DNA from: Aldehydirespirator sp965205155 | GTDB taxonomy: Bacteria; Actinomycetota; Acidimicrobiia; Acidimicrobiales; Aldehydirespiratoraceae | Direction of reading: 5' to 3' | DNA length: 64,000 nt | Assembly (NCBI GenBank): GCA_965205155.1 | Contig: OZ242033.1 | Coordinates: 1,240,001-1,304,000 of the forward strand | Shown: positions 1 through 8,236 of the stretch, one piece after another | Layout of the letters: each line of letters starts with the position of its first letter | Position numbering within the stretch: position 1 is the stretch's first letter | Made by a program: the position numbers and the translations under genes | The notes under the pieces: model-generated | Told to the model about the DNA's origin: nothing | The model's database searches: none | The model's input: the letters and a program-made list of their open reading frames with translations, nothing else

Positions 1-1
1 C

Positions 2-1375
2 GGTCCAGGCCTGTCGCGCGAGGAAGCACTGAATCGATTGGTTCCCATTGGACGTAGCGACAAGAGGTTGGGGACAGACAGGGGCTTTAGGGGCGTTGGC
101 CGGCTGGCCGGTCTCGCCTTCGCCAAGGCAGTGTGTTTCACTACACGCGCCGCTGCAGATCGAACGGCGACTCGTATCACTTGGCACAGCGACCGGCTGC
201 CAGAATTGACCTCCACTGAGTCAGAATTGGAGCAGGCGATTGTTGATTGTGTTGATGTAGAGATCCTGCCGAATTCGACGTTTCCCGAGCACTTCTTTGA
301 TGTTGAAATCATAGAAGTGGCGCGTCACTCAGCTGGACTCCTATTGAACCGCGATGCAGTGCGGGACTATGTTGGTGAAGTCTGTCCGGTTCCTATTAGT
401 CGTACGTTCCCTTTTGCGGACAGGGTCCGGGCGTTGTTTGATGGGATCGAAGCGCCCCTAGCATTGGAGGTTACCCTGGACGGGGACACGCACCCCGTTG
501 AGAGGCCATACAGAGAGTCTATCCGACTCTCGGCCGACAGGGAAGCCGAGTATAGCGACTTTGAGCCGCTGCGTATCCCCAGCGTCGATGATAAGTGTGA
601 CGCAGCCGTCGGATGGGTAGCACATTCGGCGTACCTGGGTGCCATCCCAAGAGAGCAACGAGTACGCGGCATTCGCGCAAGGGTGGGCAACATACAGATC
701 GGTGACGAAGCGATATTCGATGATCTCTTTGTGGAGGAGCGCTTCAATCGGTGGTGCGTGGGCGAGATCCATATTCTTGATTCACGCATCGTTCCTAACG
801 CTAGACGTGATTACTTTCAACCGGATCCCCATGTTCGAAACCTTGAAAACCAACTTAGTCCCGTGCTGCGTAGCATCAGTTCCCGGTGCAGACGTGAGTC
901 CACAATTCGGAATCGCGAACGACGAGTGCTTTCATCATTATCCGATATTGAAGATCTCTATGCCTTAGCAACATCCGGATTCCTTACTGCAGAAGATTGT
1001 GCTGGTCTGATCCGTAGAGCACTTCAGGAGGTTGCGGAGATTCGCAAGATTGTCGCCCGGGTCGATCCCGATGGTGGTATTGCCGAAAGGTTATGTCACT
1101 ATGAAACAAGCCTAGTAGATGTGTCAGCTGAGACTCAGCTCCAACGGTTTGATGACATGGCACCCTCAGAGGTTCTTCTCTACCAAAGGATATTTGGCGC
1201 TCTGGCATCTCTAGCTCCGTCGCCAGGCGCGGCAAGGGAGTTGATTGAACGGGTTTTCGCAGAAGCGTCAGGAACCGAGCCGCTCAACCTTCGGACGGCT
1301 CAAGGCCAGGTGTCCGACAGTGACTCCCAAGGCCGGCTAGCCATGGATGCCAAGGGAGCAGTAACCTCAAGATAG
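2..1375 (+). CDS. GHKL/Hsp90-like ATPase, 5' end outside window
   Basis: The frame is open to the first base of the window, so the start lies upstream; about 457 residues are visible. The first codons read GPGLSREEAL, followed by IGRSDKR and GFRGVGRLAGLA. These are the N-box tail and the glycine-rich ATP-lid motif of GHKL ATPases (Hsp90, MutL and MORC-like). Beyond about residue 150 I recognise no named domain; the C-terminal half is helical and charged. This type of ATPase occurs in restriction- and defence-linked operons, usually as a conformational switch. It is the first visible gene of a five-gene same-strand block, with 38 nt to the next gene. Family assignment is fairly safe; substrate and role are unknown. 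Confidence 0.7.
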   Translation, partial: GPGLSREEALNRLVPIGRSDKRLGTDRGFRGVGRLAGLAFAKAVCFTTRAAADRTATRITWHSDRLPELTSTESELEQAIVDCVDVEILPNSTFPEHFFDVEIIEVARHSAGLLLNRDAVRDYVGEVCPVPISRTFPFADRVRALFDGIEAPLALEVTLDGDTHPVERPYRESIRLSADREAEYSDFEPLRIPSVDDKCDAAVGWVAHSAYLGAIPREQRVRGIRARVGNIQIGDEAIFDDLFVEERFNRWCVGEIHILDSRIVPNARRDYFQPDPHVRNLENQLSPVLRSISSRCRRESTIRNRERRVLSSLSDIEDLYALATSGFLTAEDCAGLIRRALQEVAEIRKIVARVDPDGGIAERLCHYETSLVDVSAETQLQRFDDMAPSEVLLYQRIFGALASLAPSPGAARELIERVFAEASGTEPLNLRTAQGQVSDSDSQGRLAMDAKGAVTSR

Positions 1376-1413
1376 GACAGCCCTCGGTTGAGACACCATG
1401 GGAGAGAAGAAAT

Positions 1414-2442
1414 ATGGCACCTAGGCACGGACAGTTCACGATGTTGCCGGTTGAGAGCCTTGTGCTCGATGCCTCCAACCCTCGGGTCGCCAGATTCATT
1501 GAAATGTACGGTGGAGAAGTGAATGATGAGCAGATGAGTCTTGCTCTTGGGGCTGCAAGTTCAGAGGAGGGCGAGAGTACCACAACCTTTCAGAGTCTAC
1601 GAGAATCGATCAGAACCCATGGAGGTCTAATCCATCCCATCTTGGTCAACAAGAAGACCGATGGCAGGCTCGTTGTCATCGAAGGGAATACCCGTGCATT
1701 GATCTACCGCCAGTTCATGGGTAGTGATGAGAGCGGTCGATGGAACGAGATTCCAGCAATCGTGTACAGTGACCTAAACGAGAAGGCAATCGATGCCATT
1801 CGGTTACAGGCGCACTTGGTCGGCCCGAGACAATGGGACCCCTACTCGAAGGCAAAATACCTGGACCATCTGAGTAACTCGGAGCATCTGACGACAGAGC
1901 AGATCATTGACTTCTGTGGTGGCCAAAGAACTGAGGTCCATAGATTCATAGCCGCCTATGGTGACATGGAAGACTACTATCGGACGATCCTTGATAGCGA
2001 TGACCAGTTTGATCCGACCCGTTTCAGTGCCTTTGTTGAGCTGCAGGCTCCGCGGGTACAAGAAGCACTCGTAACCTCAGGCTACACGAAGACAGACTTC
2101 TCTCGGTGGGTACACGATCAGACTCTGTACCCGCTGAACCTTGTACGGAGGTTGCCGGCTATCTTGGCCAATCCAAAGGCCCGACAGGCCTTCTTGACTA
2201 ACGGTGCACGAGAGGCTGAGAAGGTTCTAGACCGCCCTTCGACGGCTGACGCGCTTGCAGATGCCACATTGTTACAGCTCGCCAATGCGCTGCTGGATTT
2301 CATCGAGCAGATTAGCTATGTAGACATGCTGCGTCTCCGCGCAGACCTAGACACACCCGAAAACCACGCGCTAACAGAGGCTAGAGATCAACTGACACAG
2401 CTCTGCAACGATATCGCATCATCCCCGTCAACTGGTGTCTGA
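1414..2442 (+). CDS. ParB/Srx-fold N-terminal domain protein (first copy)
   Basis: 342 aa. Residues 10-100 carry ParB-N features: a PVESLVLDASNPR strand-turn, GGLIHPILV, and VVIEGNTRALIY (GNTR at 91-94), the position of the phosphate-binding ParB box II. A helical part follows, beginning HLVGPRQWDPYSKAKYL and then an HTH-like stretch around LTTEQIIDFCGGQRTEV. The C-terminal third is helical and unrecognised. It is not a chromosome-partition ParB: no ParA is adjacent and box II is GNTR rather than GERR. The ATG follows a GGGAGAGAAG purine run. The stop overlaps the next gene's GTG. The protein shares its architecture and the G-R-x-(D/Q)-W-x-P-Y motif with 4366-5373, so the two look paralogous. 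It may bind or process nucleotides or DNA for the cassette. Confidence 0.7.
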   Translation: MAPRHGQFTMLPVESLVLDASNPRVARFIEMYGGEVNDEQMSLALGAASSEEGESTTTFQSLRESIRTHGGLIHPILVNKKTDGRLVVIEGNTRALIYRQFMGSDESGRWNEIPAIVYSDLNEKAIDAIRLQAHLVGPRQWDPYSKAKYLDHLSNSEHLTTEQIIDFCGGQRTEVHRFIAAYGDMEDYYRTILDSDDQFDPTRFSAFVELQAPRVQEALVTSGYTKTDFSRWVHDQTLYPLNLVRRLPAILANPKARQAFLTNGAREAEKVLDRPSTADALADATLLQLANALLDFIEQISYVDMLRLRADLDTPENHALTEARDQLTQLCNDIASSPSTGV

Positions 2443-2839
2443 ATCACGTGAGCACTCAAACCTGGTTGCCATACTCCACAGATACATTGCGAATAGATTC
2501 TGTGGGGGTGATGGAGACCGTATCTGGACGGATTCGATCGCTCGGCTTTCTCTCGACCGTCCGCCACCCATTGCGGGCCACGTACCGGATGCTTACGTGA
2601 TGTTGAACGATATGGGAGCTGTCGTCATTGGTGAGGCTAAGAGTTCGAGAGACTTTGAAAGCTCTCGCACGGAGCTACAGATTGCTGCCTTCTTGCGAAG
2701 GTGCGATGCGTTGCGCGGTTCCTTCTTCGTACTTGCTGTCCCATGGCCCATTGAGAGATTCGCCGATTCCTTCCTCAGGAACCTCCAATCCAGAAAGGGA
2801 TTTCAAGTTGCAACGATAGTACTATCTGAGGCAAGCTAA
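2435..2839 (+). CDS. small PD-(D/E)XK nuclease-like protein
   Basis: 134 aa. The GTG start overlaps the preceding stop by 8 nt, which implies translational coupling. The residue pattern is PDAYVML (D52), then VVIGEAKSS (E67, K69), then a helix with RTELQIAAF (Q82). This matches the D...ExK...Q signature of PD-(D/E)XK nucleases of the minimal VRR-NUC/Hjc size. No other domain fits in so short a chain, so it probably needs a partner for DNA targeting, plausibly the SNF2 ATPase encoded 34 nt downstream. Catalytic activity is inferred from these residues only. Confidence 0.55.
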   Translation: MSESREHSNLVAILHRYIANRFCGGDGDRIWTDSIARLSLDRPPPIAGHVPDAYVMLNDMGAVVIGEAKSSRDFESSRTELQIAAFLRRCDALRGSFFVLAVPWPIERFADSFLRNLQSRKGFQVATIVLSEAS

Positions 2840-2873
2840 TGATAAAGGCAAGCGCGCAAGAAACGGTGGTTCC

Positions 2874-4343
2874 GTGCAGAAGCTGACGCTCAAGAGAGAG
2901 CCGGATCTCACCTTGAGACACCAGGCATTTACATATCAATTGGAGGCTGTTACCGCAGTCAAAGATCTGGAGTATGCTGCGATCTTTCATGAGCAGGGAT
3001 TGGGAAAGACTAAGGTCGCAATCGATCTCATCGTACACTGGCTATCTCACCGACTCTTGGACACCGCTTTGATTGTGGTCAAGAAGGGCCTGCTCGACAA
3101 CTGGCAAAGAGAACTTGCCTCTCATTCTCAACTGATTCCCCGAGTGTTGACCATTAGCCGTAGAGCTAACTTTTACGTCTTCAACAGCCCTGCACGGGTG
3201 ATGCTTGGTCACTACGAAGCGATAAGAGCGGAAGAGGAACGCATGAATCTGTTCCTAAGGACCAGGAATGTCGGTGCAATACTAGATGAGTCTACGAAGA
3301 TCAAGAATCCTCATGCGGGACTCACACAGACATTTCTCAATCTCGCGCCGCTATTTGTCAGACGAGTGATTATGTCTGGAACTCCAGTCTCCAATCGACC
3401 TCACGACATCTGGTCTCAGATCAAGTTCCTCGACAACGGCGTATCGCTCGGTGAGGATTTTGAAGACTTCAAGCGTTCCGTAGCCCTATCTAAAGACCTA
3501 GTCGATAAAGAAGAACGGCGCCAGGCTTTACAGAACCAATTGCAGGGCATAGCCGATTCCATATCAGGATTCACTGTACGGGAAACTAAGGCAAGTGCTG
3601 AGATTGAACTTCCAGATAAGGTTGTTCACTCTGTGGTGACCGAGTGGGAGCCGAGGCAGCATGATCTGTACAGGCAAGTTCGGGAGTCTCTACGAGCGAT
3701 CGTATTCCAAGATGGTCAGCTGATCGCGGACGAATCCGATGCTGTGCTAAAGCGGCTGCTGAGACTGGTGCAGGTCACGTCGAATCCCAATCTTATTGAC
3801 GCGAGCTACCGTATTGAGCCAGGGAAGCTTGAAACTCTATTGGAGTTGACGTCATCGATAATTGGAGGAGGCGAGAAGTGTATAGTTTGGTCGTCGTTCG
3901 TCGACAACGTCGAATGGCTTGCTCGTGTGCTCCGGATGTACAATCCGCAGAGTGTTCACGGTAGGTTGGGCACGAGAGATCGAACTGCGGCGGTTGAGAC
4001 GTTCTTGAATGACCCAAGTGCGAAGGTACTCATTGCGACTCCGGGATCAGCCAAGGAGGGCTTAACACTGACAGTTGCCAACCATGTGATCTTCTATGAC
4101 CGGTTGTTCAGTCTGGATGATTATCTGCAAGCACAGGATCGAATACATCGGATATCGCAAGAAAGCGTCTGCCACGTTCACAACCTGATCATGCGCGACT
4201 CGATCGATGAGTGGATTGACGCGCTGCTCCACTCCAAGCAGACCGCCGCACAACTTGCTCAAGGGGATATCGACCAAGAGAGCTATCGACGGGAAATGTC
4301 CTATGACTTCGGGGATCTCTTGCAAGTGATATTGGACGTATAG
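2874..4343 (+). CDS. SNF2-family ATPase / DNA translocase
   Basis: 489 aa, a compact SNF2 core without added domains. Visible motifs are Walker A QGLGKT (41-46), motif II ILDESTKIKN (DEST instead of DEAH/DEGH), motif III MSGTPVSNRP, the C-lobe motif KVLIATPGSAKEGLTL, and motif VI QAQDRIHRISQ. SNF2 enzymes translocate on duplex DNA and remodel protein-DNA contacts. In restriction and defence operons they often act with a nuclease. The GTG start is the only one that keeps the N-terminal helix preceding motif I; an ATG at 2839 runs into a stop. The gene lies between the nuclease-like gene and the second ParB-like gene, all in one direction. Confidence 0.85.
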   Translation: MQKLTLKREPDLTLRHQAFTYQLEAVTAVKDLEYAAIFHEQGLGKTKVAIDLIVHWLSHRLLDTALIVVKKGLLDNWQRELASHSQLIPRVLTISRRANFYVFNSPARVMLGHYEAIRAEEERMNLFLRTRNVGAILDESTKIKNPHAGLTQTFLNLAPLFVRRVIMSGTPVSNRPHDIWSQIKFLDNGVSLGEDFEDFKRSVALSKDLVDKEERRQALQNQLQGIADSISGFTVRETKASAEIELPDKVVHSVVTEWEPRQHDLYRQVRESLRAIVFQDGQLIADESDAVLKRLLRLVQVTSNPNLIDASYRIEPGKLETLLELTSSIIGGGEKCIVWSSFVDNVEWLARVLRMYNPQSVHGRLGTRDRTAAVETFLNDPSAKVLIATPGSAKEGLTLTVANHVIFYDRLFSLDDYLQAQDRIHRISQESVCHVHNLIMRDSIDEWIDALLHSKQTAAQLAQGDIDQESYRREMSYDFGDLLQVILDV

Positions 4344-4365
4344 ATAAGATCGGAGGCACAATGCA

Positions 4366-5373
4366 ATGACCGAGTCAGGTTGGGTAGAGGATACCTTGAC
4401 ACTATGCAATGAAGAAATACCGGTCCGTAATGGCTTGCTAGCGGTCCAGGAACTTAGCTTTTACCCGGACAACCCTAGGATATACTCTCTCATTAGAAGG
4501 CCGGGTGTCGAACCGTCACAGGACGAGATATTCATGCGCCTTCGAGCGTTGGATCATGTGAAGCAACTTATTCAGTCGATCAGGGCGAATGGTGGACTTA
4601 CTGATCCGATGCTCGTCAGGGATGACGACTTTGTTGTTCTTGAAGGAAATAGCCGGCTAGCGGCTTATCGCGAGCTGGCAAGAAACGATGCGATCACATG
4701 GGGAATGGCCAAGGTTCGATTGCTGCCCGCCGATATTAGTGAAAAGCTCGTGTTTGCGCTGCTCGGTGAGTACCACATCATCGGCAGAAAGGACTGGGCT
4801 CCTTACGAACAGGCTGGCTACTTGTACCGTAGGAAGATCATCCACGGGATAAGCGCTCAGAACATGGCGAGCGAGATGGGACTTCCAGCTAGAAGAGTGA
4901 ATCATCTTGTAGATACCTACCAGTTCATGGTTGATCACGGCGAAACTAGCGTTGCACGGTGGAGCTATTACGACGAGTATCTGAAGTCGACCAAGGCAAA
5001 GAAGGCTCGGCAGGAGAACCCAAACCTCGATGGTATCGTGGTTGACAAGATCAAGCGTAGAGAGATTGCTACTGCGGTCGATGTTAGAGATAAGTTGGTC
5101 AAGCTCCTTGACGTGGCCAGAGTAGGTCACGAACCGACCAAGATCTTTGTCTCCGGTGATGACACGTTTGATAGAGCCTTTGAAAGCGCTCAAGACCGAG
5201 GTATAGATAACATGTGGCTTGGGCGATTCAAACGCTTTAGAGGGGAATTGCAGGTCTCTGCATTCCTGGACGATCTGAACCGGATGTCCCCGGAGCAGCG
5301 AAAAAAGTGCCTATTCGAGGTGGGCAAGATCAAAGACGCCATTGAACGGATCAACAGTCGGCTCGGACGGTAA
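4366..5373 (+). CDS. ParB/Srx-fold N-terminal domain protein (second copy)
   Basis: 335 aa. GGAGG lies just upstream of the ATG. The ParB-N region holds VQELSFYPDNPRIY, an 'IRANGGLTDPMLV' strand and FVVLEGNSRLAAYREL (GNSR at 94-97). After it comes YHIIGRKDWAPYEQAGYL and an HTH-like segment (AQNMASEMGLPARRVNHLV). The same order and the G-R-x-(D/Q)-W-x-P-Y motif occur in the protein at 1414-2442, but the rest of the two sequences has diverged strongly, suggesting distinct jobs. This is the last gene of the AT-richer block; GC-rich sequence begins right after its stop. Confidence 0.7.
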   Translation: MTESGWVEDTLTLCNEEIPVRNGLLAVQELSFYPDNPRIYSLIRRPGVEPSQDEIFMRLRALDHVKQLIQSIRANGGLTDPMLVRDDDFVVLEGNSRLAAYRELARNDAITWGMAKVRLLPADISEKLVFALLGEYHIIGRKDWAPYEQAGYLYRRKIIHGISAQNMASEMGLPARRVNHLVDTYQFMVDHGETSVARWSYYDEYLKSTKAKKARQENPNLDGIVVDKIKRREIATAVDVRDKLVKLLDVARVGHEPTKIFVSGDDTFDRAFESAQDRGIDNMWLGRFKRFRGELQVSAFLDDLNRMSPEQRKKCLFEVGKIKDAIERINSRLGR

Positions 5374-5710
5374 CTGAGGTGCGACTTGGGCATCTTGGGG
5401 CCGGAGGTCCGTGGCGAGGACCGGCTAGCCGATTCGGGCACTTCTTGATCTGACCATGGCGGAGGTGGACGTCGGCGCACCGGTAGAAGACTTGAGTGCG
5501 TGCCGTGCCGCGGGCAGTGCCGCCGGAATCACGTCGTCGACGCGATCGCTGACGGCCCGGGCCTGAACGGCAGGTTCGCGAGTCCAGCTCTTGGGGCACA
5601 CGGTAGGAGTCTGTGGCGGGCGTTGGCCCGTGGAGACCGCGATCACCTATGCCGAGCGTGTACGAGCGCCTGGGGCGCCAACAATGAACGGTGGGCATGC
5701 TTGGGCGTCG
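5374..5710. other. intergenic stretch, no gene recognised
   Basis: About 340 bases of GC-rich sequence between the last cassette gene and the integrase remnant. Open frames exist on both strands but none shows a recognisable motif, a good ribosome site or amino-acid usage like the neighbours. It may be decayed mobile-element sequence. I see no tRNA, no strong hairpin and no array here. Confidence 0.5.
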
Positions 5711-6199
5711 TTAGGAGCGTTGGGTGAAGTAGTTGGCCCATTCCTCCATGACGGTGCGGCGGGCATCCAACAGGTCGCTGCGCTGGTAGGCGCCCTCGGC
5801 CCCCGGCGCGACGTGACCCAGGGCAGCCTCGGCCACTTCCCTGGTAACGCCGGCCTCGGCTGCCCAGGACCGGAAGCTGGTTCGAAGTCCGTGGGGTGGT
5901 TCCATCCACACCGGCGAGCTTCAACAGTCGGTGTAGGGCGTTTGAGGCCAGTACCTTGCCTCTGGGGGAGGGGAACACCAACTCACCGTCGCCCACCTCC
6001 CGGGCCTCCTTCAGCACCACCACCGCCGCACCTGAGAGCGCTACACGGTGCTCGCGCCCGGTCTTGGTGCGTCCGCCGGGCACTGTCCAGACCCCGGCCT
6101 CGGTTTCCACCTCGGACCACCGTGCGCCGGTCGCCTCGGCACTCCGGCATGCCGTGAGTGCGATAAACGTCCAGCACAGCGCAGCGGACGGGTGACACC
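5711..6199 (-). pseudogene. tyrosine recombinase (integrase) remnant, N-truncated and frameshifted
   Basis: On the minus strand, two frames together spell the C-terminal catalytic part of a phage/ICE-type integrase. The first frame (about 6199 down to 5897) reads TACRSAEATGARWSEV (the RxxE-like box I), then GRTKTGREHRVALS, then LVFPSPRGK. The second frame (5911 to 5711) reads PHGLRTSFRSWAAEAG (HxLR box), then AALGHV and AYQRSDLLDARR. The catalytic Tyr of AYQRSD is present. The frames join at the G-run 5893-5896, where one extra base would explain the shift. The N-terminal arm- and core-binding domains are absent. It sits exactly at the composition change between the AT-richer cassette and the GC-rich chromosome, consistent with an old integration scar. 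Confidence 0.75.
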
Positions 6200-6248
6200 G
6201 ATCACAGTCTGTGAGCGAACAACCCTTTTGAACTGGGTATTCAGTACG

Positions 6249-6267
6249 CAGTGGTATCCAGTGGTAC
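6249..6267. repeat. tandem 9-mer direct repeat beside integrase remnant
   Basis: CAGTGGTAT and CAGTGGTAC follow each other with one base between. They lie in the 166-base non-coding gap (6200-6365) between the truncated integrase and the aminotransferase. Short direct repeats of this kind can be integrase arm sites, but two copies may also be chance. I see no other feature in this gap. Confidence 0.25.
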
Positions 6268-6365
6268 TCAATGGCGCACCGGTGAGAGCACCTAAGTACG
6301 AGTTCTGCGAGACCCAGTACATCGCCACCAACTGGTAGGCGAGACCGGGAGGGCCGGCGGTTCCC

Positions 6366-7538
6366 TCAGCCGTTCAATTCAGAGACAACCGCTTCGGCCA
6401 GGCGGCGGTACTCGGACTCGTCGTTGTAGAGGTGCGCGGAGATCCGCAGCAGCCGGTCGGGTGGCGCGGGCCAGATGAAGACGGGCGCCTGGATCCCGTG
6501 CCGCTGCTCCAGCGCCGCCATCAGCGGGTCGAAGATCTCACTGCCGGAGTGGTCGGCGGGCGGCACCGGCACCGAGGCGATGGCCCCGATCATGTCGTCG
6601 GGAGCCGGCGGGTCGATGTCCAGGGCGTCGATCAGGATCCGGCGGCCGGTCAGGCACAACTCCCGGATCGATCGGCGCACGCCGGGCCAGCCCTCGGGGT
6701 GCATGGCCGCCACCGCGTCCAGCGCGTCGGGCACGGTCAGCCATGCGCTCGGATCGTCGGTCCCCGTCCAGTCGAACTGGGCGTGCAGGCGCCCGCCGCC
6801 GGAGGGCCAGCCGCCGTTGTAGCCGTGGCTGATCACCGAGTGGTACACGTCGTCGCGCCGGTCGGGCCGGACCCACAGGAACCCGGCACCCTTGGCCGAG
6901 CACATCCACTTGTGGCAGTTGGCCGTCAGGTACGAGGCCCCCGACGCGGCCACGTCGAAGTCGATCATCCCGGGCGCGTGAGCCGCGTCGACCAGGACCC
7001 GCACGTCGGGCTCCAGCTCGGCCGCGAGGTCGCTCACCGGTATCACCAGCCCGGTGGCCGACGTCACCGCGTCGACAAGCAGGATGCGGGTGCGCCCGGT
7101 GACCGCGGCAAGCACCGCGTCGACAGCCTGCTGGGACGACTCCAGCGGGAACGGCACTGGCGCGGTCACTACTCGCGCTCCCGACCGCGACGCCGACACC
7201 GCGGCTGCGTTGCGGCAGGCGTTGTACTCGTGGTCGGTGACGACGACCTCGTCGCCGGGCTCGAGGGTGGGCTCCAGCGACCGCAGCACCGCGTTCACCC
7301 CTGCGGTGGCATTGTTGACGAACACCAGCCCGGCCTCGTCACCGCCCACGAAGCTGGCCACCGCCCGGCGGGCCGCGTCCAGCTCGCGCTGGTAGTCGCC
7401 GCCCAGGAAGTACCTCGTGGGGTTGGCCTCCATCCGGCTGCGCACCCGCTGCTGGGCCTCCAGCACCGTCGCCGGGGTCGCACCGAACGACCCGTGGTTC
7501 AGGTGCAGCACACCCTCTTCGAGCAGCCAGGGTCCCAT
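6366..7538 (-). CDS. class V aminotransferase, isopenicillin-N-epimerase-like
   Basis: 390 aa from the ATG at 7538; a GTG nine bases upstream is an alternative. Fold-type I PLP enzyme. The N-terminus LNHGSFGATP, the phosphate-site region NNATAGVNAVLRSL, the aspartate stretch VLVDAAHAPG and the PLP lysine in TANCHKWMCSAKGAGF are all as in the CefD/epimerase-like branch of class V aminotransferases. Members catalyse epimerisation, desulfuration or transamination of amino acids, and this one's substrate cannot be told from sequence. It stands alone between the integrase remnant and rloB; the 40-base gap to the rloB stop on the same strand could allow read-through. Confidence 0.8.
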   Translation of the reverse strand: MGPWLLEEGVLHLNHGSFGATPATVLEAQQRVRSRMEANPTRYFLGGDYQRELDAARRAVASFVGGDEAGLVFVNNATAGVNAVLRSLEPTLEPGDEVVVTDHEYNACRNAAAVSASRSGARVVTAPVPFPLESSQQAVDAVLAAVTGRTRILLVDAVTSATGLVIPVSDLAAELEPDVRVLVDAAHAPGMIDFDVAASGASYLTANCHKWMCSAKGAGFLWVRPDRRDDVYHSVISHGYNGGWPSGGGRLHAQFDWTGTDDPSAWLTVPDALDAVAAMHPEGWPGVRRSIRELCLTGRRILIDALDIDPPAPDDMIGAIASVPVPPADHSGSEIFDPLMAALEQRHGIQAPVFIWPAPPDRLLRISAHLYNDESEYRRLAEAVVSELNG

Positions 7539-7588
7539 TGATTCCACGCGGAACAGCTAGGTCGTTCGCTGCGGACCGAGAAACAGGC

Positions 7589-8236
7589 TCACTCGGTCCC
7601 CTCGATGGCTTCCAGGAATCGGAACATTCCGGATGACGGGTTGTCGTCCGGGAAGGCATTGCCCTTCCGTTGATGCATGCGATCCAAATATCCGGCCCGC
7701 CGATACGCCTTGCTTCGTCTTGGCATATAGGCAGGGCCGTCTACGCTCTTGTCTGAGCTACCGTCATGACTGCTGCGCAACTCGACAGCTTCATCTGTGG
7801 TGAGGCAATCGGTGTGATCTTCAAAATGGAGCGCGAGCCACAACTCAAAGCACGGGTTCGAAATTGCGAGCCCAATGTTGTCACGATTCGCTAGGTCGAC
7901 AGCTTCCTTCAGATTCGGATGATTGTCTGGACACTCAACATCGAATAGGCACCAGACCTCATCGATTTCGTCCGCTTCTTCGAGGGATCGAGACTTGGAC
8001 GCAGCGGCCGCCGACACAAGCGTGTAGGGAACAGCCCCCCGAGGATCATCAGCGACTTGGATCTTGACCGACGCTCCATCGCTGACTTCGGGCTCCTGCT
8101 TCAATGCCTCCAGGTAGTCTGGTTCGGTCCGTTCGCCTTCGCAGAAGACGAGGAAGGTCCTCTTGGGCGCGTCGATAGCGATCTCGCGTCGCAGCGACAT
8201 TCTCCCCTCGGCCGGCCGTCGTGAGCGCTTGGCCAT
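7589..8236 (-). CDS. rloB: RloB-family protein (AbiLii-like)
   Basis: 215 aa. RloB-like signature: near the N-terminus FLVFCEGERTEPDYLEALK (Toprim-like glutamate), later EVWCLFDVECPDNHPNLKEAVDLA, and NIGLAISNPCFELWLALHF. These are typical of the family. The ATG at 8236 forms a TGATG overlap with the upstream ATPase stop, so translation is coupled; a longer in-frame extension to 8422 exists but would overlap rloA deeply. RloA/RloB pairs were first noticed in type I restriction loci and match the two components of lactococcal AbiL. RloB is thought to be the toxic nuclease-like effector and RloA the ATPase sensor. Confidence 0.85.
   Translation of the reverse strand: MAKRSRRPAEGRMSLRREIAIDAPKRTFLVFCEGERTEPDYLEALKQEPEVSDGASVKIQVADDPRGAVPYTLVSAAAASKSRSLEEADEIDEVWCLFDVECPDNHPNLKEAVDLANRDNIGLAISNPCFELWLALHFEDHTDCLTTDEAVELRSSHDGSSDKSVDGPAYMPRRSKAYRRAGYLDRMHQRKGNAFPDDNPSSGMFRFLEAIEGTE

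Noticed and set aside
1414..5373. A plasmid partition (parAB) system
   Set aside because: No ParA ATPase or parS-like repeats, and the box II motif is GN(T/S)R rather than GERR. The genes are with a SNF2 ATPase and a nuclease-like protein instead.
5425..5700. Open frames on both strands between the cassette and integrase remnant
   Set aside because: They show no motif, no ribosome site and overlap one another on opposite strands.
7845..7870. A tRNA-like GGTTCGAA T-arm element
   Set aside because: It lies inside rloB with no acceptor or anticodon stems around it. Chance match.
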